Part shown: positions 22,732-32,345 of the stretch, in pieces
Numbering within the stretch: the stretch's first letter is position 1
Layout of the letters: each line of letters starts with the position of its first letter
DNA from: Ailanthus altissimus
Lineage: Eukaryota > Streptophyta > Magnoliopsida > Sapindales > Simaroubaceae
Length of the DNA: 64,000 nt
Assembly (NCBI GenBank): GCA_946807835.1
Contig: OX327712.1
Coordinates: 19,424,001-19,488,000 of the forward strand
Reading direction: 5' to 3'
Translations under genes and position numbers: made by a program
Notes under the pieces: generated by a model
Databases searched by the model: none
What the model was told of the DNA's origin: nothing
What the model saw: only the letters and a program-made list of their open reading frames with translations

Positions 22732-25700
22732 CTAAGATGAACAACTTGTTTGTGCTGCTACCAAGGAAGCATAAATACCATTTCTGATATTCAACAAAGT
22801 TTCGTGCTTTCCTTTCTCGACAATCACACCATTTTTAATCACAGCTATTATATCAGAACCTTTAATTGTCGACAATCGGTGAGCAATCACAATTGTGGTT
22901 CGCCCGACCATTACTCGAACCAATGCATCTTGAACCACTCTTTCAGATTCCGCATCAAGAGCACTGGTTGCTTCATCTAGAAGTAATATTTTCGGAGACT
23001 TCACTATTGCTCTTGCAATTGCCACCCTTTGTTTTTGCCCTCCAGATAATTGAGCTCCTCTCTCACCCACTACTGTGTCATACCCCTAAAACATATAATC
23101 CAAAATTTTGTAACTGTGCACATTTATTGTGAAATGGATTCAACATGTACTAGGTATGAGTGGGTGAATAGTTACTATATTGGCACCTAGGTAAAAGCAT
23201 ACGTTACCAAACAATTGAAACACTACGTTACAAACACAACCTTAGAGTGGGATTGATTAATGAATACAAGTATGAAATTATATGCAAAAAAAAAAATGCT
23301 TTTCATTAAAAATTTAACACTTCCAAACACACTCTTAATCTCATTGATGCAACCACACCAAACAACTTTGGTAAGTGTTTGTTTGTATCAAATATGATTA
23401 TAATGATGTACCTGTTTTAAACTGCTAATGAACTTGTGGGCATTTGCCAATTCTGCTGCAACTGTAATTTCTGCCTCAGTTGCATTTCCTTCCTTGCCAT
23501 ATGCAATGTTGGCTCGTATAGTATCATTGAATAATATAGGTTCTTGGCTTACCAGACCCATTTGTTGTCTTAACCACTTCAGTTGTAGGTTTTGGATTTC
23601 GATTCCATCTAATGTAATGCGACCTGAATTAGGATCATAAAATCTCAGAAGCAATGAGATTACTGTTGATTTTCCACTCCCACTTTCTCCAACCAGAGCA
23701 ACTGTCTGATAAAATGAAGTTATATTGTTAATTTATGGACTCTTACTAATATACTTGTGCATGGCATGTTATTATGTAAGATAGTAAACAGAACTAAAAT
23801 CAAATATTACCTTGCCAGAGCGAATAGCCAGGCAAATATCCCTAAATATTTGAACATCCGGTCTCATGGGATACTTAAAATGAATATGCTGAAACTCAAT
23901 TTCTCCCTTGACATTTTGTATTGTTGCTCCGGACTCATCGCTAGAGTCTATGATTGACTTTCGGTCAAGAAATGCAAATATGGAAGCAATAGCACTCCCA
24001 AAGTTACTGGCGTTAGGAGAAACGAAGGTTGATTGAGAAATCGACAAGGCTGAAAATGACAGAGCAAATAGAACCTGCAAATAGAGGAAATCAAAGGAAT
24101 CAACAATGAGGAAGCTAGAATTAAGCAATTTTAATTTCTCATCAAGAAATAGGTAGGATCGAAATTATGACACTTGAAGGAATGAACATACACGAAAAAC
24201 ATCTGAAAATTTTATTTTCCCAGCCTCAACAAATCGAGCTCCAACATAGCAAACGGTAGCAAAGACACAAAATGCGAAGAAGAAAGACAGTCCAAAAGCT
24301 CCCCCACCAATCAAACCTTGCTTTGTTCCTAGTTTCAAAGGGCCTTCACATTTTTTGTTGTACAATTCTATCACCTTCTCTTCAGCACAGAAAGAAGCAA
24401 CTGTTCGTATGCCCCCTACAGCATCACTTGCAACTTGACTTGCTTCCTCGTACATTTTCTGCCATCATTTACATTTACATATTTCATCAACGCTACATTG
24501 TATTGTGTACACAAATAGATATTTGTCTGTTAATTAGGAAACCATATTAGTTGCAATTTAAGTATGGAGAATAGATAAAATTTCAGTTGTCAATGAATAT
24601 GAAGCATACCTTAGAATCAGCACCAAACCCATCTAGGAACTTTACTAAAATGAACCCTTGAAATCCCATAAAAGGTAACAATGCCAAGACTACGAGAGCC
24701 AACTGCCAATTTGTTTCAAAAGCAATAACCAAGGCGGCAATTAGAGCTACGACATTTTGAACGAGCAATCCAGGTGCATCTCCAACCATACTTCGCACAG
24801 CAGCCGCATCTGCAGATAAACCAACTTACTTCCATGTAAACTATTTTCTCAAAGCACATTGATCTTATTCGTCTTATTAATCTGCACCCCGCCACAGCAA
24901 AAAAATACGACTTGAATGAATAACCCAACAGGCGGGCCATGGCAAAACATAAATACATCCATGCCCAAAATTTGGAATCTTTGCGAAGTTCATTTGCTGG
25001 CTCAAAGAAAGATTTTATTACATTGGAAAGCATGATTCCAAGGAAAGGTATTGTTACACCAACGAACCCTGCAGCAACTGCGCCTAGCAGTAACTCTGGG
25101 ATTTCTGGCTTGTTAAGATAGGCCAGACGATGAAGGGGCAATGTTGGAGGTGGTTCCAATGGCTCTGAAGCATAAGTACATGCTTCTGCAGGTGATGTTT
25201 CCAGAACACTCGTTCCAATTAGTGCACTCGATGGAGCCAAAAATAGATAAGGACTAATGTTTCTGATTTCAGGTGACCCCCAACCTATGTATCGCAGTGG
25301 AGAAGACATTTGGCTTAACGGTCTTGCTGAATCCACCATTATTTCTGACTTCTGATACGTTGTAATATTTTCTTCTGACATCTTGCTGATTTCCTGCAAC
25401 TTAATAAGTTGACTATATGCTCCGTCAGGGTTCTTGGTTAACTCAGCCTGTGTTCCTGATTGGCCAAGTCAATAAGAAGCTATAATGTATTGAAGGAGCA
25501 ACGAAATGCATACAGAGAGCTCATCTGGTTGCAAAGTGACTGATATTAATACAAATTAAAATTTTTGTGGGGAAGTATCATGACAGAGATAGATGAACGT
25601 TAATTCTTAAGAATTAGGAATGTTTCATCCACTGCTTGCTATTTTTATTAACATTAAAGAATAAATTACTGGTAAGATATGGTGCTATCAAGAATCTCAT

Positions 25701-28700
25701 ACCTTTCTCAACAATATTTCCCCGATGAATAACAGCAATCATATCAGCATTCTTCACTGTGCTAAGACGATGAGCTACAATGACGGTAGTTCGGTTGATC
25801 ATGATCCTATCCAATGCCTCTTGCACAATTTTTTCAGATTCTGCATCAAGAGCACTAGTGGCTTCATCTAGAAGTAGAATCCTTGGATCTTTGAGAATTG
25901 CTCTAGCTATAGCCACCCTCTGCTTTTGGCCCCCAGACAGTTGAGTTCCATGCTCTCCTACCATAGTGTCCAGACCCTGTATAAATTAAAAACTTAAAAA
26001 TTGAGGTTTATAAATTTGATCAACTTGGTTACAAACATCAATTCTAGTAATCAAATATAGGACAATGCAATGTTGAACGACAAAAACCTGAGGTAGTTTA
26101 TCGATGAACTTATCCGCATTGGCAAGTTCAGCGGCAGCTCTAATTTCCTCGACAGTGGCGCCTTCCTTTCCATAGGCAATGTTATCTTTAATACTACAAG
26201 TAAACAATACAGGCTCCTGACTGACGAGGCCGATTTTTCCTCTAATCCATTTAAGCTGGAACTCTTTGAGATTAATACCATCAATAAGAACTTCCCCAGC
26301 TTGAGGATCATAAAATCTCTCAACTAAATTGATAATTGTTGACTTCCCACTTCCACTTTGTCCAATTATAGCTGCAGTCGTCCCGCTAGCTATTGCAAGG
26401 GAGAATCCATCAAATATTTGTTCAAATGGTCTTGATGGATAACTGAAATAAACATTCCTTAGTTCTATGTCTCCACGAATGTCATCCAGTTTCACTCCTT
26501 TGCAGTCATAAGCATCTATCTGTGGCTTTCTTTCAATTGCCTCGAACAATTTATATGCCGCTGCTTGTCCAGCAGCAAATGCACTAAGGCAAGGAGATAC
26601 CTGTCCTATTGACCTGAAAAAATAAGCAAAATAGTCAACAAGAATTTAATATATATTTTCTCTTTTCAGTTGAGATCAAATATTGTATATACGCATTGAG
26701 ATAAATATAATCTCAATATAATTTCCGATACAATTTACATAACAGAACTTACGTGGCTCCATTTGTTACAACAAACAATACACTAAGCACATCTGTTCCC
26801 GAGTATCCGCTGTCCAGTATCAATTTCCCACCATACCATACAGCAAATGCATAACTGCAACAATTAAAAAATTCAGATGCTCCGTAACCCAAACCGGCAG
26901 CCAATCCTTCTTGCACACCAGATTTGTAAGCTTTAGTCAAAGACTCATTGTGTTTAGCTATAGCTTGCTTCTCCCCAGTAAATGATACAACCTGTATTCA
27001 CAATGTCCTTCAAGTTGATAGTTCAATTTCAGCATAAGTATCTGATATTAATCATCATGGCAAGTGTGATCTTACTGTTCTAATAGCTCGAATTGTCTGT
27101 TCTGCTACAGTTGCTGTAACTGAATAAGCAGTTTGTCCTTTGGATGCAAACTTTGTTATGAAAGTGGACATAAGAGAACCAGAAACCATAATAACTGGAA
27201 CAAAAGATAACAAGACAAGGGTGAGAAGCCATCCCCTAATAAATGCAATAATAAGGCTTCCAATAAATGTTGTGGCTAGATGTATGCACCTCCCAACCTG
27301 CATTGAGGAGAAAATAATTAAGACGAGAGTTTTTGAACTGGTGAGCAACTGAACACTTAGCTTAGCAAAATTTCGTAGCGCATTATGATTAATGCTTGGT
27401 TAAAACAGTATCGCTCATCATAAGGTAAGCAAAAGTATCGCTCACTATATCATTTTTCATTGAGATTATATTATAGAAAACGGATGACAATATAGTTAAA
27501 GCTTTTGTTGTACATAAAAATACCTTCTCCCCCATGGCATCTTGAATAAGTATAGTATCACTTGACATTCTTTCAATAATTTCTCCAATGTGGGTTTCTG
27601 TATCAAAGAAGCCAATATCTTGCCTCAATATTGTCTTCAAATATAAGCCTCTTATTCGTGCTGCTTGCCGCTCTCCAGTGACAATCCAGCAAGTCACCTC
27701 TGGTATACAGCAAAGATAGGTATCTTAGTGTAAATTTTTAGGTGTAGAGGTTTGCATTTTTATAGAATCAAAGGTCATCAACTCTTGACATCATGATAAC
27801 ATTTTAACAAACAGAGCTAGATGTCCTTCTAGTCCTAACTACAAGAAAACAAGAGTTTCAAAATAAATTTCCATTAAGAAACAGGGACAGGACTACAGGC
27901 CCACTATGTATTTCTAATTTCTAATTCTATCTAAATGAGGCAAATAAACTTAAAATCTAATATAATAAAAACAACACAAGCCAGAAACTAGCCCGAAACT
28001 AAAATAAAACAAATTCGAATAAAATAAGAAAAATAAAACAGGACTCAATTAAGATTGCTTGACTCTTACACGTGTCCTACATTACAAAAATGATCACAAA
28101 TTCTAATTCATTGATTATAATTTATACAATTCTGTTCATGGAAAGAACTATTTTGAGGCTTTGGATCGTATGAGTTGTCATTATTGACATATTTTGGTCT
28201 CCCATAATATAGAGTTTAGCCCCTGCTTTGATATTTTTCCCCCTCAAAATTTCATCTCTGCTTACAAGTTTCCAATAAGCCAAAGCTCATCTGTCTATAT
28301 TTTGTCTTAGCAATAAGCCTAATGTACTTACCAAGAAATCCTGCAAGACCGGACCCTATAGCCACTAACACTAAGTCCAGACACACCTGAGGATATAACA
28401 AATAGTCAGTATCTTCTTTAGCAAATCCAATAACAACAATTTTATATATCGAAACGACTGCAAAAGGAATGTTGTTCTTGAGCATATATACGAGAAGTTT
28501 TATACCAAGTCAAAGAGTTGGAGCAATATACCAGAGAGAACAAGTTCAAATAGAAGTTTTTATTTTTTAAAAAGCATGGAAACCAGTTCTAGTTCATGTT
28601 ATAATTATAAGGGTCCCTCTTATTTTGAGCATTAGTCATTTATTTTGTTGTTTCATATTACTAAAAAAAAAAATCTTAATTATTACAAAATTTTTATTTT

Positions 28701-29879
28701 TATTATCTTTTTACGTTGATGACATCATTTGATGTCATCCTTTTACGTTTTTTTGACAGAAATTAATAATATATATTTTTTTTAAAAATAATACTAAAAT
28801 AACTAAACTATAACATAAATAGAAAGATTAATATTTTAGTTATTTTATTTTATATTTTAGAATTTTATTAATATTTTTAATACATTAGTATTTATTACTC
28901 ATTAAAAATAATAAATATGTTATGATTTTTATTATCATTAAAAAATACTAAACAAATAACTAAAATACAATAACAATAAAAATCAGTGGAAGGATGAATA
29001 TTCTTTTTTTTTATTTAATATTTAATACTTGTTAGAAAGAATAAATATATTATATGTTTAATATTTTTAAGCAAAATTACTAAAAATATTAAAAATAATA
29101 AATTCATAATATATTTATTTTTTATTAAAAGTATTAAATATTATATGTATTTACAAAAGTATTAATGAAGAAAATTTTAAAATAAAAATAAAATAATTAA
29201 AATATTCATCCTTCATCATAATATAAATGTATTATGATTTTTATTATTTTAGTATTATTTTTTTTAAAAAAAAATACAGTTATAATTTATGAAACTAGTA
29301 CGTAGAAGAATGATGCCATTAAAATAAAGGTAAATTAATAAAAAAATAATAATAAAAATTAAGATTTAATAGAATTTTTGTAACAACGAGATGATTTTTG
29401 AATAATATAAAATATTAAAAAAAAAAGGATAATGCTTAAAACAGTAAAAGGGTTATATATAATTTTTCCAATTATAGTAAAAAAAAAGAAAGGAGGTTTC
29501 AGATATGTACCTTCGAGACTTCATGAACCACTTGTTTGGAGTTGGCATTTTCTCCAAACGCTCCTATTGAGTTTGCAAGGACGAGATTCATCAGGGGTAC
29601 AGAACAGAATCCATTTCCAATAGCACCAATTGTGCCGAAAGCCATTAACAGAATATCAGTGGAGTCAGCAAAGGAGAAAAGCTTGTAAAATGGCACTTTT
29701 TTTGAGTTTCCTTGTTGTTTCTGACGATCCTTGGTTTTGCATGAATCAGCTTCTTCTTTGTTTTGAACATTTCCAGGAATTTGCTGAAACTCTATCAATG
29801 GAGAACGGCTTGTTGAGCCTATATCGTCCTCTCTGTTTATTGTTCCATCCAAACTATTACTGTTCTCTTGATTGCTCAT
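22732..29879 (-). CDS. ABC transporter B family (MDR/P-glycoprotein) gene, copy 2; one net 41-bp frameshifting deletion
   Basis: This is a full-size plant ABCB half-repeat transporter, an ATP-driven plasma-membrane exporter (relatives of the Arabidopsis ABCB4/ABCB21 group move auxin). There are twelve GT-AG exons: 29511-29879, 28332-28386, 27524-27699, 27076-27297, 26753-26991, 26088-26613, 25703-25976, 24610-25455, 24192-24458, 23811-24074, 23412-23705 and 22732-23085. All phases agree. TMD1 spans about residues 50-340. NBD1 has Walker [10 protein letters not shown] (about 438), LSGGQ (about 542) and LLLDEATS (about 563). A linker with an unusual GWGSPEIRN stretch lies at about 630-700. TMD2 follows, then NBD2 with GESGSGKST (about 1099) and LSGGQ (about 1204). 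The coding sum is 3886 bases; copy 1 shows that [14 protein letters not shown] residues are deleted at 24817 (net 41 bp). Allowing for them gives 1309 codons, normal family length. As it stands the frame ends at 24716, so the locus is either a recent pseudogene or yields only TMD1-NBD1 plus a piece of TMD2. Confidence 0.93.
28610..29450. mobile_element. Candidate non-autonomous TIR element (MITE-like) in ABCB intron 1
   Basis: This AT-rich insert makes intron 1 of copy 2 about 1 kb longer than that of copy 1. Its ends are imperfect inverted repeats. TTATTTTGAGCATTAGTC at the left compares with TGTTTTAAGCATTATCC on the complement at the right. Further in, both arms carry an AATCTTAATTWTTA segment and a TGACATCAT / TGGCATCAT segment. 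There is no coding sequence. Exact ends and target duplication are not resolved. Confidence 0.55.
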
Positions 29880-30173
29880 GTTGCCCTACAACGGTCAATC
29901 GTTATTTAATTTGCAAACATTGAGTACAGTAATAAATGGGTCGTGTATGAAACTTAATTAAATGAATAGCTAAAAGAAAAAAAAAATGATCTTATTATGA
30001 GAAGAGGTCGGCTCTCCTTTGAAAATTGATGTTCAGCATCCACCCACCATGAGAAAAAAAGAAACACACAAAAAGAAGGATAAAGAAAAAAGAAAAACTG
30101 GCAGAATAAATTAATTCACAAGCTCGTGAAATGAGAAAAAGTTGTAAGAGCTCCAAGAAAAAATGAATCTCAC

Positions 30174-30270
30174 CGGAGTTCAATATAAATGGCACTAACA
30201 TTCACTCCTAATTCTTTTGGCGTAGAATGAATGAGCTCTGATAATATCTCTCAACCTTTTCTACGGCGCT
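30174..30270 (-). other. Probable 5' UTR exon of ABCB copy 2
   Basis: A strong donor CTCCG|GTGAG at 30174/30173 and an acceptor TTGTAG|GGCAAC just before the ATG (29885) suggest a leader intron of about 290 bp. The transcription start is inferred from the TATA box, so the 5' end is approximate. The same donor is conserved in copy 1. Confidence 0.6.
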
Positions 30271-30296
30271 TGCCTCTCAAATCTCAGAAAACGTGC

Positions 30297-30303
30297 TTTT
30301 ATA
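30297..30303 (-). promoter_or_regulatory. TATA box of ABCB copy 2
   Basis: TATAAAA on the minus strand is conserved in copy 1 at 8736-8742, in the same context (AGCTTATAAAAG against GGCTTATAAAAA). It lies about 125 bp upstream of the likely leader donor. It is about 35 bp from the edge of the inserted TIR element. Confidence 0.72.
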
Positions 30304-30621
30304 AGCTGCCTGCCATTATTACTATTATTTTATTTTTAAAAAATAACATTTTAATCACTTATTTTATTTTATAAGTACATACTAATTTAATTCTTATGAT
30401 CTAATAATTATCGTTAAAAATTTATTATTAAAAATTTATTTTTTTGCTACTTTTATTATAATATCATTAGTTAAATATTCACAAATTATTTGATACGTGT
30501 CATGACTTAAATGAAATAAAAAATAAAACTATCACTGTAGTTAAAAAATGACGATCGATTGGCTGCCAGCTGTCATTTTCTGGTGATATTTCAACAAAAA
30601 AAATTATATAATTTTATATTA

Positions 30622-30830
30622 TTATACGTTATTTCTCGTGATCTACACAATAGTAGGATCATTTTTGACAAAACAAAATGCAAAAAAAGAGTTTATGGTG
30701 GTGCAAGTCAACGCCCCATTATTTGACAGCAAGCAACAGTGGCCGTTACTCTCTCTCACTATTTTTTGGCATTTTTTTGCAAAAAAATAATTTCACCATT
30801 GTGTAGATCATAAAAAATAAAGTTTAATAA
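30622..30830. repeat. Small hairpin element (MITE-like) nested in the TIR element
   Basis: GATCTACACAATAGT near 30640-30654 is inverted at about 30797-30812 (GATCTACACAATGGT on the complement). The similarity continues inwards through a GCAAAAAAA stretch. The unit is about 200 bp, without coding sequence. Confidence 0.65.
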
Positions 30831-30863
30831 TATTAAATTTGGTCTTTATTAGTATCCTACCAT

Positions 30864-30899
30864 CGCCGAAAAATTGCAACCAGTCACCAATTTTCGGCG
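30864..30899. repeat. Inverted repeat (hairpin)
   Basis: CGCCGAAAAATTG and CCAATTTTCGGCG form arms of about 12 bp around a short loop, at the edge of the minisatellite. Confidence 0.75.
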
Positions 30900-30904
30900 A
30901 CCTT

Positions 30905-31930
30905 AGGCAGTAAATATATTAATTAATTATTTTATTTTTAAAAATATATTTATTAAACATAATAAACTAATTAAATAATGATGTGTGTTATTTGTAACTA
31001 ATCATATTATAACACGTGTCCTTTTTTTTATTAAATATATATTTATTAATTTACTTTTAAAAATATTTATTTCTTAAAAAATATATTTATTAAACATATA
31101 AATTAATTACATGATTACATGTATCCATTGTAACTAATCATATTATCACACGTGTTCTTTATTTATTAAGTATATATCTATTAATTATTTTTAAAAATAT
31201 TTATTCCTTAAAAAATATATTTTTTAAAATATTAACCAATTACATGATGACACGTGTCATTTGTAACTGATCATATTATCACACGTGTACTTTATTATTA
31301 AATATATATTTATTAATTTACTTTTAAAAATATTTATTCGTTAAAAAATATTTTTTAAAAAACATTAACTAATTATATAATGACACGTGTCATTTATAAC
31401 TAATCATATTATGACACGTGTCTTTTATGTATTAAATATATATTTATTAATTACTTTTAAAAATATTTATTTCTTTAAAAATATATTATTAAAAATATTA
31501 ACCAATTACGTGACACGTGTTATTTATAACTAATCGTATTCTGACACGTGTACTTTATTTATTAATTTACTTTTAAAAATATTTATTCTTTAAAAAATAT
31601 AAATTTGAAATAATTAACTAATTACATGATAACACGTGTCATTTGTAACTAATCATATTAGACTCATGTCATTTATTTATGAATATATATATTTATTAAT
31701 TTAATTTTTTTAAAAAATTCTTTAAAAAATATATTTATTAAACATATAAATTAATTACACGATGACACGTGTCATTTGTAATTAATTATATTATGATACA
31801 TGTCATTTATTTATTAAATATATTTTATTAATTTACTTTTAAAAATATTTATTTCTTAAAAAATATATCATTAAAACTATTAACTCACTTGTCATTTGTA
31901 ACTAATCATATTAGGATACGTGTTCTTTTT
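30905..31930. repeat. Minisatellite, about 8 units of 120-135 bp, with G-box/ABRE palindromes
   Basis: Each unit holds an AT-rich part (TATTTATTAATTTACTTTTA, AAAATATTTATT) followed by TTTGTAACTAATCATATTA flanked on both sides by GACACGTGTC-type palindromes. The TAACTAATCATATTA landmark recurs near 30996, 31130, 31264, 31396, 31523, 31643, 31772 (as TAATTAATTATATTA) and 31893. I count ten perfect ACACGTGT cores between 31012 and 31775, plus several decayed ones. Confidence 0.88.
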
Positions 31931-32249
31931 TAAATTTAAGATATATATTTATTAATTTAATTTTAAAAATATTTATTTTTTTAAAAAAATATTTATTAAT
32001 CAATTACATAATGACATCTGTTATCATTAATTTATCATGACACTTGTTATATTACTTATCATATTATATTACTGTTTAAACTGACATTTAACAGTTTTAT
32101 TTTATTAAGAACAAAAGTATTTTTTTATAATTCATTTAATAGTATAATTTTAATATAAAAAATTAATGTGATAATTATTATAATATAAGAATTTAGGTTA
32201 ATATATACTTATAAAGTAAATGATTAAAATATTATTTTCCCTTTATTCT

Positions 32250-32345
32250 ATCTGTTTTTTGGTTTTACGATCCAGTCACAACCTATACTCTACACATGAT
32301 GTCATTTTCTTATAGAATGTGAATTATTAATTCATTATTAGTCAA
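32250..32345 (-). promoter_or_regulatory. Displaced upstream promoter block of ABCB copy 2
   Basis: ATGATGTCATTTTCTTATAG and neighbouring bases match copy 1 at about 8805-8885, where they lie within about 150 bp of the TATA box. Here the TIR element pushes them about 2 kb upstream. Similarity to copy 1 ends near 32345, marking the edge of the duplicated unit. Confidence 0.78.

Larger units (their letters stand above)
30337..32231. mobile_element. Non-autonomous DNA transposon with long TIRs, carrying a G-box minisatellite
   Basis: The left end AAAAATAACATTTTAATCAC (30339 on) pairs with the reverse complement of the right end, GAAAATAATATTTTAATCAT (down from 32239). The match continues for about 80 bp through TTTATAAGTAYATA and TAATAATTATC, at roughly 80 percent by eye. 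Copy 1 lacks the whole segment: its sequence runs straight from the TATA-proximal CCATTATTA stretch into the block matching 32250-32345. Flanks TTTATTTTT and TTTATTCTA could be a decayed 9-bp target duplication, as in Mutator-like elements, but this is weak. No transposase is present. Confidence 0.75.

Noticed and set aside
24805..24829. A 20-nt intron (GTAAGT...CTGCAG) at the exon 8 break
   Set aside because: Far below the minimum size of plant introns; copy 1 shows that the lesion is a deletion of coding sequence.
30905..31930. CRISPR-like array of regularly spaced repeats
   Set aside because: Plant nuclear DNA; units of 120-135 bp without spacer/repeat structure, hence a minisatellite.
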